The notes beneath the pieces were generated by a model. It had not been told where the DNA came from. It searched no databases and worked only from the letters and a program-made list of their open reading frames with translations. Below, one piece after another: positions 10,361-22,207 of a stretch of 64,000 bases of DNA (position 1 is its first letter; every line of letters begins with the position of its first letter). Origin of the DNA: Locusta migratoria (Eukaryota > Arthropoda > Insecta > Orthoptera > Acrididae); assembly GCA_026315105.1 (NCBI GenBank), contig CM048755.1:754125301-754189300 (forward strand), in the 5' to 3' direction. The translations under genes were made by a program, and so were the position numbers.

Positions 10361-11630
10361 AGGCAGTAATTTTAACAGGCAAAGAAAAAGGGAACTCCGT
10401 CTTTATACCCTGAATTCCATTAATATTAAATGATCTGCCGTTCTCCTTCAAACGCTTGCAGTTTTCTCTACGACTGGCTTACAGTATGACTATAAACAAG
10501 TCACGTTCCAGTATTGTGGAGTAAATTTGAAAGCATCCTGTTTTTCACATGGCCAAGTTCATGTAGCTTTTTCGTGCGTTGGATAAAAAGAAAATTTATT
10601 CGTTTATGCAACAGACCAAATAGCAGTGAACGTCGTGTATATTTTAATGCAAGTGATCAGTGTATGGATATATGTAAACTAGCTTAATTCCCGCTGCTTC
10701 GCTCGCGTAGACTGGATGGTCTGCATCGGTTGTTTCTACTTTTAAATATAAATTTTCATAGATTTAGCTTAAAAAATGCTTTCCTAATAAAGTATTTTGA
10801 TACAGCTTGCCACCCCCCTATGCACCATTGATGGCAGAATTCAAAACATCATGAAACACATTTTTAAAAATTCTAACCATGGTTCCAAACCCAAATTTTC
10901 GCATTTACAGTATCAAAATAGTCTTAGTAGCACCCTTAAAAGATTTTCCATTATTTCACCCGCTTAATGGCTGAATTTCCGAAAATATCGAAACAGGTGT
11001 TTCTAAATTCCAATCAAAAATCTAAATCCGAAGTTTTGAATTGCTTGCTTCAAAATTGCCTTACTAGCAATGTATTTAAAAAAAAAACCGTTCATCGCAT
11101 ATTTTACCTCTTTAGGGATGGGGATATCGAAAAAAATCACTGATGCCTACAGTGTAAGATAAACGTCTAAAAATTTCAAGTTTCTATTGTCTGGAGATTC
11201 AGTTTTCAGGGCCGTATTCTGTCTTTTAGGAACGGATCGAGGACGCAAAATTTCTTCCTTACGCTTTGGCACCTTTCTTGGTAGTTTTACTTTTCAAACT
11301 GAAATATGCACTTATTTTTCTTTATTCGTACACTTATTGCAGAAAAACTGAAGAATGTGCATCACGTTTCGCTGTGTATAACCTTTTTGCTATTGTAGTG
11401 TCAAAAGTCATCGATGGTATTCATTCCGAATTTTATATGAGCTGACGACTTTCAACCACCCTATCTTCCACCCTCTTATAGCTAGTGTTACGACGACCAG
11501 ATTTACTGCTCTCACATTCCCTAGCTTCACCAGCTCACAACCAGACTGTTGTCGGATGAATTATCTTTTACGTCTGACAACGAAGAAAGATTAATTATAC
11601 GTATAAAGACAAGAAGTATACAAAATACAA
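10361..11630. other. AT-rich spacer, no gene seen
   Basis: There is no frame with family resemblance. A GC-rich CCCGCTGCTTCGCTCGCGT word at about 10691 stands out from AT-rich surroundings and looks like a repeat boundary, but I cannot name the family. Confidence 0.5.
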
Positions 11631-11634
11631 TAAT

Positions 11635-11914
11635 GTTCGCTTTATGCGTGTAATAATTAATTTAGTGACCGGACAATGATACATACAGGAACGTGTCAAC
11701 CATAGAGCAGCAAGAGCATTAATTTATTTTCCCGTGGTTGTTTTTTGTAACACTTCGTCCGGACCTGCTACTTCTATGCGGTAAACCGTTATCCATTACT
11801 TCAGTCTTTTGTATGCAACACGAAATAAGTAATGCTGTTCCTGCTCTATGGTTGACAGGTTCTTGTATATCTATCTTCTCCGGTCGCTAAACTAATTATC
11901 CGCATAAAACGAAC
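11635..11914. repeat. MITE-like inverted repeat, about 90-bp arms
   Basis: The arms 11635-11732 and 11823-11914 pair as imperfect reverse complements; the best block is TGTCAACCATAGAGCAG in the left arm against CTGCTCTATGGTTGACAG in the right. The roughly 90-bp centre is not repeated. No clear target duplication. The size and structure fit a non-autonomous DNA transposon, and arm divergence of about a fifth suggests age. Confidence 0.8.
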
Positions 11915-12046
11915 TTTTCATTGCGAACATTTGCGCATTTACATATCATCATTCGTTCGTCGTCACAATCTCGAGAGTACACCGTTCGATACGTACCGAT
12001 CACAGCGGCGCCCCGACTGCTGATACTTCGGTGAACACGGGTCCTA

Positions 12047-12689
12047 GGATCCCCCCAGGGGGCCCACAAATCTTTTGTGGATACGTGTGTGGCGCGCACG
12101 GGGCCCTGAGCCAAAGTAGCCTTTCTTCCTCCCCAGGCTGCTTCACCCCCCCCCCCCTCCCGGTTCGTGCCTTTGCCCGGAGACGGGATGTCTGAGTAAC
12201 TGTAGGTCATCGCCTTTTCTACGCTTTCCTTTTCCTACTGGCCCTTCCTTCCTTTCACTCGCTTTTTTCGCTCATTCTTCTTACTCTGTTGTTCCTACCT
12301 TGGAGCCATCCATACCATCTCCGCTTCGGCATTTGAGATTCCCCCCTTTTTCTCCCTTTTCTATCTCCCTCTTCCCATCCTCTATTCTTCTTCCTTCCTC
12401 CCTGTGCGTGTCTGAAGGCCGACCCACGCATCCCCATGCGTAGCAGGTGACGGGGTAACGCGTAATTCCCCGCCCTGGGTAGACAAGTAGGGCATGTACG
12501 TACCCCCGGTAGAGGCCAGGCCCATGGAGGGGTGATTACCCGAGCTGATACCTTCCGACCATGCCGATTGGTCCCTCCGTCCGTTTCTCGGGAGGTGTGA
12601 CCTGAGGTGTGAACAATCTCCTAAGGCGGGGTAGCCCTCAGTGAGGGTCCCCATTAGGAAGGAGCGCGCCATCGGAGACGCCAGTAATC
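12047..12689 (+). mobile_element. LINE A copy 1: 5' UTR
   Basis: Starts at a CCCCCCAGGGGG palindrome and is shared with 37990-38590, 46280-46900 and the reverse of 59680-60300. Shared landmarks include GTGTGTGGCGCGCAC, a pyrimidine-rich tract (12240-12400), CGTGTCTGAAGGCCGACCC, GGGGTGATTACCCGA and GGAAGGAGCGCGCCATCGG just before the ORF1 ATG. It is about 640 bp long, GC-rich compared with flanking DNA, and probably carries the internal promoter that I-group LINEs need. Antisense open frames across it are shadows. Confidence 0.85.
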
Positions 12690-14105
12690 ATGGGGGATAC
12701 TTCCGCAATGACCTCTCTCTCTTCCCTTTTGACGTCGAACCAAAAACGAAAGTTGGATGCCCCTCAAACTAAGAAAATACTACCAATCGTTCCTAAGTTT
12801 GTGATTGTTACCCGTACTGATGGTCATGATTTCTCTAAGGTCAATCCCTTCATAAATCAGAAGGGTGTAGATCCATTGCAAGTCCGCTGAAGAAATGTTC
12901 TCGACAACGTAATGGGGGTTTGCTGTTAGAAACAGATAATGCCTTTCAGGCTCAAAAACTGATCAGAGCCACACTTTTGCACACCTTCCCGGTAAAAGTC
13001 GAAGCCCACCATACCCTTAACTCGTCACGTGGGGTGGTTTACTCTCGATCCCTCGACGGGTTATCGGACGAAGAAATAAAGGACTATTTGACTGATGAGG
13101 GCGTCATAGCTGTCCATAGAGTTATGAAAAAGGCTGATACAGGTTTGATACCAACCCAAACCGTATTTTTGACTTTTGACAAGGTAGATTTCCCTTCCAA
13201 AATCAAAGCAGGCTACGAATTATGTCAGTTCGCCCCTATATCCCGAATCCCACACTATGTTACCAGTGCCACATATATAATCATACCCGTGAGTCTTGCC
13301 CTCATGCAGCCAAATGTGTCACCTGCGGCAGGGACGCTCATGAGGGGGACTGTCCGCCTCCATCCCCTCACTGCGTCAACTGCATGGGCGACCATGTTGC
13401 TTTATCCCGAGACTGCCCTGTTTACAAGGAGGAGTGGGTAATCCAAGAAATAAGAGTACGCGAAAAAGTTTCGACCTCTGCTGCACGGAAGATACTAGCC
13501 GGTCGAAAGTCCGCTGAGCTCCCAGCGGGTAAATACAGCGCTGTCCTTGCCTCTCCTCGCCCTACTAAGGAGATTGGCACACAAACGTGTGATCTTACTT
13601 TTAGTGACACGGTTGTCAGATCGGCCAGTCCACAGATTGCCCGATCAACCTCTCCACTCACTTCCTCTCACCGTAAAACAGAGTCATCATCAGCTCCTCC
13701 CAAATCACGGGTGTCTAAATCGGATGCCCGGACTTCCAAGAAAGAGCCTGTCCGTGACGATTTCTTAAAATCTGAGCCTGCGCAACCTACGTCTGCGCGC
13801 ACAACTCATCGTCATTCCTCTAAGAAGGCACACAGAAAAAAAGAGTTCCTCTCCTTCCCCGCCACAACACGACTCAACTGTCGCGCCATCTTGAAGTGGC
13901 ACCACCCAGTCTTCCTCTGTCTCTCCGGGGGCGCGCTACTGCTAGCCGATCATCCGGCCCTTTACTGGCGGAGGAAGCTGCCCCTGCCGATAAATCCAGG
14001 CAGGCGGCGGACACTCCAGATGAAGCGATGGAACATGAGCCTTTACCTGTAGATTCCAGTAGTAGCGTTCCCTCGAAGTCAGACCCTCAGTGGCCAGCGA
14101 GGTGA
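12690..14105 (+). pseudogene. LINE A copy 1: ORF1, gag-like zinc-knuckle protein, frameshifted
   Basis: The ATG at 12690 follows the conserved 5' UTR end and opens a frame stopped at 12890; the protein continues at 12920-13441 and 13222-14052 in other frames. Early residues (KFVIVTRTDGHDFSKVNPF) match copies A4 and A5. The middle carries consecutive zinc knuckles: CYQCHIYNHTRESCPHAAKC, then CVTCGRDAHEGDC and CVNCMGDHVALSRDC. The C-terminal part is Ser/Pro/Lys-rich. ORF1 proteins of this type bind LINE RNA and form the transposition particle. At least three frame breaks make it non-functional. ORF2 follows after about 30 bp. Confidence 0.85.
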
Positions 14106-14132
14106 CCTCTTCTAGCTTTTTCTTCTCACCTT

Positions 14133-16140
14133 ATGGACCTACTTCAATGGAATATTCGCGGCATTCGTCCCAATAGAGAAGAATTGAAACTACTAATCAG
14201 ACTGCACCGTCCATTTGTGGTCGGACTTCAAGAAAGGGTATTGCAGCCCATGGAGGGGTTATGTTGCTCATTAGCGATGACATCTAAAACCATCCTATTC
14301 CTTTGCACACTCAACTGCAGGCAGTTGCCGTCCGCATCATTCTTCCCATCTTTTCCTTTTCCCTTTGTAACATCTATACCCCATCGTCTTCTACCTTTAC
14401 TAGGGCAGATGTGCTACACCTCGTTGCCCAACTTCCTTCCCCCTTTTTGTTGATAGGCGTTTTCAACGCCCACCACCCCCTCTGGGGTTCTCTGGCTTCT
14501 TGCCAGAGAGGCTCCCTTTTAGCGGAAATTCTCAACCATCTTAATCTTGTCTGCCTAAACACAGGTGCACCAACCTTTCTTTCAGATACGACGCATTCCT
14601 ACTCTCACTTGGACCTCTCGATATGTACTGCTCAATTTGCGCGTCGTTTTGAGTGGTATGCTCTCTCTGATACATACTCGAGCGACCATTTCCCCTGCAT
14701 AATTCATCTCCTTCATCATACCCTACCTCCGGGTTCCACTAGTTGGAACATCTCGAAAGCTAACTGGGGACTATTCTCCTCGTGGCGGTTTTCCATGATG
14801 GGAACTTCCTCACCTGTGACAGTCAGGTCGAATACCTCACGGAAGTCATTCTCAATGCTGCCGAATATTCCATTCCACGCACTTCATCTTCTCCACGTCG
14901 AGTCCCAGTCCCCTGGTGGACTGCGGCATGTCGCGATGCTGTTAGAGCCCGGAGACGTGCTCTACTCACCTTTCGCCTCCACCCAACGTTGGCGAACTGT
15001 ATTAATTACAAACGTCAGCGAACGCATTGTCGTCGAGTCATCAAGGAAAGCAAACGGGCCTGCTGGATTGCTTTTACTAGTTCATTTAACAGACTTACTC
15101 CTTCTTCTGTTGTCTGGGGGAGGGGGGCTGCGCCGGTTATCCGGCACAAAGGTCCACTCCCCAATTCCTGGCTTGACCGTCGCAAATGAAGTCTTCGTAG
15201 ACCCAGCCGATACATCCAACGCTTTAGGTCAGTCTTTTGCAGAAGTCTCGAGCTCCACACATTATCACCCCGCCTTTCTCCCTCGAAAACAGACAGAAGA
15301 GGCACGGCCACCTTCCTTCCAATCTCTCAATCGGGAAAATTACAATGCCATCTTCACCATGCAGAAGCTTGAACGTGCTGTCTCCGTGTCCCGATCTTAT
15401 GCTCCAGGGCCTGATGCAATTCATATACAGATGCTGAAGAACCTTTCTCTTGCGGGTAAATGTTGTCTCCTCCGCACTTATAATCGCTTATGGATTAAAG
15501 GTCAGGTCCCCACACGCTGCCGTGAAGCAATTGTTCCCATACCAAAACCAGGGAAGGACAAACATCTTCCTTCGAGTTATCGCCCCATTTCTCTCACCAG
15601 CTGCGTTTGCAAGGTGATGGAACGCATGGTTAATGCTCGGCTGATTTGGCTACTCGAATCTCGCCGTCTCCTTACCAACGTCCAATACGGATTTCGTAGG
15701 CATCGTTCTGCTCTCTAACATCTCGTTAACTTGTCGACCTATATTATGGATAACTTTTTGCGTAAGCGCCAGACGGTGGCTGTGTTTTTTGATTTGGAGA
15801 AGGCTTATGACACCTGTTGTAGGGCGGGTATTCTCCTCACGCTCCATACATGGGGCTTTCGCGGCCGCCTCCCCATTTTTATTCAAGCATTTTTATTAGA
15901 TCGAAAGTTCCGGATACGAGTGGGCTCTGTTTTGTCGGACACTTTTCGCCAGGATCTGTGTTGAGCGTGGCACTTTTCGCCATAGCAATCAACCCAATTA
16001 TGGATTGTCTTCAGACTCACGTTTCTGGCTCCCTTTTTGTGGACGACTTTGCGATTTACTGCAGTGCTCAGAGAACGTGTCTCCTGGAACGCTGTCTTCA
16101 GCGTTGTCTCGACCGTCTTTACTCTTGGAGTGTCGCCAAT
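14133..16140 (+). pseudogene. LINE A copy 1: ORF2 endonuclease and reverse transcriptase, 3'-truncated
   Basis: The ATG at 14133 opens with LLQWNIRGIRPNREELK, the usual start of an APE-type endonuclease in I-group LINEs. About 60 codons are then missing. The metal-binding GDFNAHH motif reads GVFNAHHPLWGS (near 14457), an Asp-to-Val change that would kill the nuclease; YSSDHFP is kept. The RT fingers and palm follow: APGPDAIHIQMLKN, SYRPISLTSCVCKVMERMV, AVFFDLEKAYD, then SLFVDDFAIYC (the FxDD catalytic box, near 16033). The longest open piece is 14303-15718. The protein ends near SWSVAN at 16140, where an antisense LINE D fragment starts, so thumb, RNase H and 3' UTR are absent. Confidence 0.87.
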
Positions 16141-16790
16141 GTTATTGAGTTAGCACCACAAATGATTCATAATGCACGTTTTTGTACTCTGAAAAATTTA
16201 CCTTGGCCTGATGAGTTGTCCCAGAAAATAATCCCGTATGACATTACTGAGTGGAAGTATGCATAGTATGCTAGCTTTTTTATTTTTATATCTCCTATGC
16301 CTGACAACATTCGCATAGCAAACAAGGACTTATTTAGGCACTTCCGCAGTTCTGTGGTATGCGCCTCACAGTTAAATTTATTATCCAGCTATAATCCTAA
16401 GAATTTGACACTTTCAACTTCTTCTATTTCCATGTTGTAATACTCTAAGCATATACTGACAGGAAACATTTTACAAGTCCTAAACTGCATATACCCACAA
16501 TATCATTAGCCGCCGGCCGCGGTGGCCGAGGGGACTGAGGCGCTTCAGTTACGTTCTGCACGGCCACTACGGTCGGGGGTTCGAATCCCCGCTCAGGTAT
16601 GGATATTTGTGCCGTCCTTAGTGTTAGCTAGTTCGTAAGTAGTTTGTAAGTTTAGGGACTGATGATCCCGCAGTCAAGTCCCATAAGCTATACAAACATT
16701 TGAAACATTTTATCATTAGCCGCTCTTTCTGAGGCTATATTTGATTTACTATGTATTGCAATATTTGTCATCTGCAAAGAAAACAAACTT
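16141..16790 (-). mobile_element. LINE D fragment 1, antisense, split by a SINE
   Basis: The minus strand encodes reverse-transcriptase palm and thumb pieces: KFVFFADD (near 16780), EEVESVKFLGL, then LAYYAYFHSVMSYGIIFWDN and RVQKRAL with IICGANS near 16145. It matches the frame order of LINE D at 60931-62060 (YYVYFHSLLSYGITFWGNSS). Stops occur between blocks. Both ends are cut: the right end abuts LINE C, the left end LINE A copy 1. Confidence 0.8.
16514..16710 (+). mobile_element. tRNA-derived SINE, copy 4
   Basis: Complete head and tail, with a perfect 13-bp target-site duplication TATCATTAGCCGC at 16501-16513 and 16711-16723. It is inserted in LINE D fragment 1. Confidence 0.94.
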
Positions 16791-16908
16791 GGCTTCTGAT
16801 AATGTTGATTTGATTTGATTTTTTCAGGGAAGCCAAAACAGTGTTGGTCCAACCCGCCACTGCCCGCACCGAAACTGAGTTTATTGTGCGGTATCGCTCC
16901 CTGTATGT

Positions 16909-19900
16909 CTAGTAAAGCCAACCAATGCCCTTGAACAGTGCAAGGAGTCCCTTTACCAGTTCTTTATTAGACACAATTTCTTCGGGTCTGGTTGTCCCAA
17001 ATGTTCTGTGCCTTTTACTCTCCAATGCAATGCATTCGAAGATTAGATGTGATGCAGTTTCATCACCGTCATGACAGATCCTACATTTAGGGTCCTCTTC
17101 TGTTATTCCCATTGTATGTAGGCGTTTTTTGAAATTCCCATGGCCTGTCAGCAACCCAACCATGAGTCTAATCTCTCTCCTGTTCAAACCCAGGATTTCA
17201 GAGCTTCTTTTAAAACATGGCTTTAGCATCATTACCTTGCCATGTTTTTTTTGATGGACTTTGGTCCAATATTCTACGTGCTGTCATCTGAGCCAGTTAC
17301 GTAGCTCCAACTTGATCATTGCCTTGGTGATTGGCAGGACAGGTTCCGGTCCAATAAATGGAGTCTCTGCCCCCATCCTGACTAATCTGTCGGCATGTTC
17401 GTTGCCACTGATCCCCGAGTGGCCAGGGACCCACAATAGGTTTACTCTATTGCTTTCCCCTAGCTCCACAAGAACCCTGTGACATTCTGCAACAATTTTA
17501 GACCTTGTTGCAGGAGCTGCCAGTGATCTCAGGGCTGCCTGGCTGTCTGAATAGATATAGATGCTACAATCTTTGTAGCACCTACGCGAATTCTCCTCCA
17601 CACACGCCCTGTTGGCAGTGATTTCGTCCTGGAATACTGAGGCCAGTTTTCCTAGAGAGATGACGCCCTCCAGTCTTGACTGCACCCCATATACCCCAGC
17701 CCCAACGCCTTGGTCTGATTTTGACTCGTCAGTGAACCAGACAGTATCCCCCGTACGGTGTCGAACTATTTTCTCCCACTGATCCCTACTTCCAATTGTT
17801 ATATTGAAAGGCTTGTTGAAGCAATATGGGGTTATAATATAGTCGGCTGGCATTTCCCCAACCTTTCCTATATTTACCTCACTCACTATTTTAGTGTGAT
17901 TCTGGATATCCCAAAGAGTTCCAGTTGTTGCCAGATTTGAGTCTGTATGCACCAGCCACTGCCTCCATCTTGACCCAAAGGTGTAATGGGGGCATATCCA
18001 GCATGGTTTCCATCCCAGCAGTTGGTGTGCTGCTAATTCCGCCTGTTATGGCTAAGCAGGCTTATCTCTGCACCTTACCAAGCTCCTTAGCAGCAACCTG
18101 CTGTTCTATCTTCTTCCACCACACGACCGCCCCATAGGTAATCCTGGGTCTAATCACTGTGGTGTATATCCAGTGGCTCAGGCCCCAATTTTTGCCACAA
18201 GCTCTCCTGGTACTCGCAAGAGTACCTTTTGTCTTGGAGCAAATATTCCTGATGTGAGGGGTCCATGTCAGTTTCTCATCTATGGTAACCCCTAGATATT
18301 TCACTGTCCCCATCACAGGTAGCGCTTCATTGAAAAGCTTTAGATTCCAACTTGAATGTTGTATATGCTTCTTTGTGAATGGTACAACAACAGTCTTCTT
18401 AGGACTAACCCCCAGATCCTGTTTTCTGCACCAGTCTTGCACAATGTCCAGTGCACCTTGTGCCATATTCTTCACTGTGTCAGCAAATTTGCCAAGTATT
18501 ACTATGACAAGATCATCTGCGTATCCTTGGCAAAAGTACTGCCTAGAGTTTAATTCTCCAATGATATCATTCACCACTAGATTCCACAATAAAGGGGAAA
18601 GAACTCCTCCTTGCGGGCAACCCCTAGTGGTGTTGATTACCATTATTTCATCCATCATGGTAGCCTCTACCTTTCTTCCACTGAGCATGGCCCTAGTCCA
18701 CCTACATATAGTGGTCCATAGGTCATGCACCTCTGCTGCCCTAGCCATGGGATCGAATGTCGTATTGCTAAAAGCCCCCTCAATGTCCAGGAAGATACAG
18801 AGGGCTATTTCCTGAAAGTGTAGTGCTTTCTCCACCTTCCCAACAAGTTGGTCGAGAGCTGTCTCACATGATTTACCTGGCTGATATGCATGTTGGTTTG
18901 AATGAAGAGGAGCCCTACTTAAACTCCTTTCTCCAACATGCACATTATCCAGCTTTCCAATGTCTTAAGAATGATTGGTCTCATATCCTTGGCCTTGGTA
19001 TGATCAATTCTCCCTGGTTTAGGAATGAAGACAACCTTCACTGCCCTCCAGGCATTGGGACTGATTCCTGCTACTAGGCTAACCATGAATAACCTGCATA
19101 GGAATCTAATAAGATTTTCTCCCGCTTCTTGCAGGAGAGCTGGAAAGATTCCATCGGGGCCAGGTGACTTGAACGGTTGAAATGTTCCCACCGTCCATCA
19201 GACCTTACTGAAATCGACACACTCCTTGGCCAGATCCCAGTCCTCTTTGCGAATACCTGAGAACCGTTGTCTTTCAGGAATCGCATTCTGGTCTGAGTTA
19301 TCCCCCAGAGTATATTGAGGAAAGTGAGTCTTGAGGAGCAGTTCCAGCGTTTCATGTGCTGTCTTTGTATACTCCCCATCCTCCTTCCTCAATGTTCCTC
19401 CTGGATTTGTTGGTACTCTTAGTGAGGATTTTATGAAGTCTCGCTTGAGCAGCCGTGCCCTCCACTTCCTCACAGAATACCTTCCAGGATGCCCCCTTTG
19501 CCCATCTGATGGCAAGGTTGTAATTGACAAGGGCCTCACGATACTTTGCCCATTGTCCTTTGCGCCTCGCAAGGTTAAACAGTCTTTGTATCTGTTTCCT
19601 TTGCATTTCCAGGTTATTATTCCACCAAGGCACATTCCTATTTGTGCACTTCTTGGTAATTGAGCAGTTGTCCTGGTATGAAGTCACTATAACAGAGGTT
19701 ATGGCCTCTGCTCCTTCCTCAAACTCTGCTGGATTCCTTATCGAAGTTTTAATTTCCGATAGACTGAAGTCAAGGTCTCTCCTATATGTCTCCCAGTCCG
19801 TTTTCCTGGGATTCCTATAGGCCATGGTCTGTCTGGTTCCCATTTCAACCTTGAATTTTATATACATGTGATCTGATGAGGATGGCTCCAGGACCACATG

Positions 19901-20524
19901 CCACTGTTTGATGTAACTTCCCATCATCATGGAACCAAAAGTTAAGTCAATTACTTCTTCCCTTCTACTATTCCTGAATGTAGGTTCATCACCCCTATTC
20001 AGCTCCAAGTTGTTAGATAGGAGAAATTCAAGAAGGTGCTCACCTCTACTGTTGGCGTCCTTGCTGCCCCACGATAGATTGTGGGCATTGGCATCACATC
20101 CTACCAACAGTTCGTCACCTTGCCGATGGCAAGTTTCTGTCGGTCTTCTCACTTCCAAAGAAGGAGAAGACCTGTCTTCGTAAGGAAGGTATGCTGAGGC
20201 CAAAACAATTTCCCTCGTGATACCTTCCTCACGTTGCTGCATCCTGATAGTCACCAGGTCCCTGGAACAAAGATCCGTCATTGGTATGAAAGATATTCCA
20301 TTTCTAACATAAATGCATGTTCTGGAGTTTTTTACATTTCTAGCATAAATCAGTTTACCTCCAGTACCACCGAGGCCCGATACACCCCCTTTGTATAAAT
20401 AGGGTTCTTGTATCAGGGCCACGTCCACCTCCTGTCTCCCCAGGCGACGGCTCAGGGCAGCAGTGGCCCCTTTACTGTGCTGCAGATTTATCTGCAACAC
20501 TTCCAGTCCCCATCTTGCTGCCAT
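16909..20524 (-). pseudogene. LINE C ORF2: EN-RT-RNase H-CCHC polyprotein, several frameshifts
   Basis: Starts at 20524 with LEVLQINLQHSKGATAALSR, then ALIQEPYLYKGGVSGLGG, the catalytic GCDANAHNLSWGS and SSSDHMYIKF of an APE-like endonuclease (390 aa open to 19352). The RT covers 19191-18062: SPGPDGIFPALLQEAG, IPKPGRIDHTKAKDMRPI, CIFLDIEGAFSNTTFDPM, RGCPQGGVLSPLLWN and the intact catalytic GYADDLVIV. RNase H at 17952-17284 has VWFTDESK, SDSQAALRSL and LLWVPGHSGISGNEHADRL. A final zinc motif CRICHDGDETASHLIFEC lies near 17100-17050. Breaks fall near 19370, 18930 and between RT, RNase H and the C-terminus. Needed for target nicking and cDNA synthesis in a living copy. Confidence 0.87.
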
Positions 20525-20608
20525 TCTTGCCTTTAAGGTCTTTGATTACCCTGACGGCGACCTGCGAGAATCCTAAAAACAGTTTCAGGCCTTACTTTCG
20601 CATTGCCT

Positions 20609-21505
20609 TCAGGGACTTCTCTCCGACCTCCACCACCGAACGACCTTTTGGTTAATTGCCCTCCAATCCTCTGTCGAGACTTTTGGGTTCTGAACACTTA
20701 TTTTCTCGAACAGAGTCTTTGGAGGGACATCCTTAAGGATCTTTGGTACCCATATTGATACCTTTGCGGTCTTCAGGAGTTCGGTTGCTGTCTTGACCAG
20801 CAGCTTCGCATCCTCCCACGGGGATATCATGGGCACCTTGTCATTAAGCCATACTGCTGAGTGGCCCCCCTCGCAGACAAAAATGAGGGCACCAAGATCT
20901 AGATAGACCCTCTTGAATTTGGGTCCTGGACCAGCGTCCACCCCCCTCCCAATCTCTTCAAAGAGGGCCATCTGCACGAGCTCCTCCTGCTGCGAGGTGA
21001 TGCTCACCAGTGGGTATCCTTCTTGGACAACCGCCATTCTAAAGACCGAGACTGCAGTACTATAGGTCTGTTTTCCTGTTTCCTGCCTCAGCCTTATAGG
21101 ATCACGCTTGTCCAGAGAGGAAGGAGTCTTAGATTCCTCCCTAACCCTCTTGTCACCTGTCTTTGACGTCGAGGGGGTCTGTGTATCCCCTTTGACCTGA
21201 GGCAGTTTCTTTTTGGGGGTCTTGGGCTCAAGCCCTTTTGATTCCCTCCACTTATGCTTAGGAAGCCATTCTTTTCCTTCCTTTTGCTTCTGTTCCTTGA
21301 GAAGTTTCCTCCTCTGAGCCCCAGACAAGGCCTTAATCCTAATCTGGTCCAACGTCGCTGTTACAGTTCCCACTTCTTGCTCAGGTCTAGACCGTGATTC
21401 AGAAGTAGGAGTGCACTCCATCGGTCCTGATCCCGATGTCTGAGTATCTGAGGTCTCAGATTGCCCCTCAGATTCTTTTAAAATACTTTCTTTCTCTGTG
21501 TTCAT
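20609..21505 (-). CDS. LINE C ORF1, DUF4780-like RNA-binding protein (298 aa open)
   Basis: An uninterrupted frame. Residues 1-130 are hydrophilic and Lys/Glu/Ser/Thr-rich without predicted fold. Residues about 150-290 contain FRMAVVQEGYPLVSITSQQ, YLDLGALIFVCEGGHSAVWL, WEDAKLLVKTATELL and VWVPKILKDVPP, a pattern I associate with the DUF4780 domain found in ORF1 of insect LINEs. No CCHC knuckle is visible, so it differs from the LINE A and B ORF1 proteins. It ends at 20609 and ORF2 starts about 85 bp later. The stop after VVRWWRSERSP may be premature, because I expected more C-terminal sequence. Confidence 0.75.
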   Translation of the reverse strand: MNTEKESILKESEGQSETSDTQTSGSGPMECTPTSESRSRPEQEVGTVTATLDQIRIKALSGAQRRKLLKEQKQKEGKEWLPKHKWRESKGLEPKTPKKKLPQVKGDTQTPSTSKTGDKRVREESKTPSSLDKRDPIRLRQETGKQTYSTAVSVFRMAVVQEGYPLVSITSQQEELVQMALFEEIGRGVDAGPGPKFKRVYLDLGALIFVCEGGHSAVWLNDKVPMISPWEDAKLLVKTATELLKTAKVSIWVPKILKDVPPKTLFEKISVQNPKVSTEDWRAINQKVVRWWRSERSP

Positions 21506-21534
21506 CTTAGTTCCACGAGATTTGGGGATTTATA

Positions 21535-21930
21535 TGGTCTACACCACGACAACCCCGCGTGGTGCAAGGCTACTTACTCAGGGAGGTCGCCCGGTATCCC
21601 TGAGGCTCCGTTCGAGACACATCCACCTATGTGCCACGCACCCCTCAGCACGGATCGCATCACACCTTGGGTTGGGAAAGGACTGGGAGAGGATAAGGAA
21701 GACGGGACGTTGTGGGACACACTTTGTCAGATTGATCAGCTGAGGCCTTTCCGGCAGTAGGTTCTCTATCTTCGGTATAGCCCTCTGCTTCACACGGATG
21801 CGCAAGCCTCTCCACCCGCATGGACAGTGCTTCGTCAAGGTGGTGTCCCCTGGAGAGGTCTGATAATGTTGCTGATGAAAGGTCATTGAAAGTGTCACGT
21901 TGAAAACTGCAGGTCGTCCGGAATTAGAAG
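21535..21930 (-). other. Probable LINE C 5' UTR
   Basis: Moderately GC-rich sequence upstream of LINE C ORF1 with no coding resemblance. An antisense open frame at 21578-21955 has no recognisable family. The boundary with the gypsy-type element near 21930 is a guess. Confidence 0.4.
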
Positions 21931-22142
21931 GCTGGTCTTTAATAAAGCACAACACTTTACATTTAGAACTCGTTTGTTGCTAACACAAGCGTACACTCAG
22001 TACAGACTGGCTCGTGCTTGGAGTGCTCCACTATTTATATATATAGAAAGAATTTTCTTTAACTTACAAGCACATAAAACACAAGAAACACGTAGAACAT
22101 TCTAGAAATAGTAAATACAAAGAAAGAAATTTTCTGCCTGGG

Positions 22143-22207
22143 TTGGGATTTGAACTGGGGCCTGCAAGCACAGCGATCTGCGATGCTAACCACTGCACCA
22201 TGTGTTC
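22143..22207 (-). repeat. tRNA-like sequence in the gypsy 3' region
   Basis: The minus strand reads GTGCAGTGGTTAGCATCGCA (A-box-like), a central part, then CAGTTCAAATCCC (B-box-like), about 60 bp in total, resembling a class I tRNA. It lacks a good acceptor stem, so it is not a working tRNA gene. It could be the head of a second SINE family inserted in the LTR region. Confidence 0.5.

Larger units (their letters stand above)
16797..21530 (-). mobile_element. LINE C, near full-length I/LOA-group element
   Basis: A minus-strand element with ORF1 (21505-20609), ORF2 (20524-16909) and a short 3' UTR ending in a run of AAATC units (rc of 16797-16815). ORF2 order is endonuclease, reverse transcriptase, RNase H, then a C-terminal CCHC motif, the layout of RNase H-bearing LINEs of the I superfamily. 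I favour a LOA/R1-like placement from the ORF1 type, but only a tree would settle it. The 5' UTR probably continues to about 21930. Frame breaks in ORF2 show it is inactive, but its divergence is low compared with most elements here. Confidence 0.85.

Noticed and set aside
18282..18815. 177-codon plus-strand frame across the LINE C RT
   Set aside because: It is antisense to the conserved RT motifs, which lie on the minus strand.
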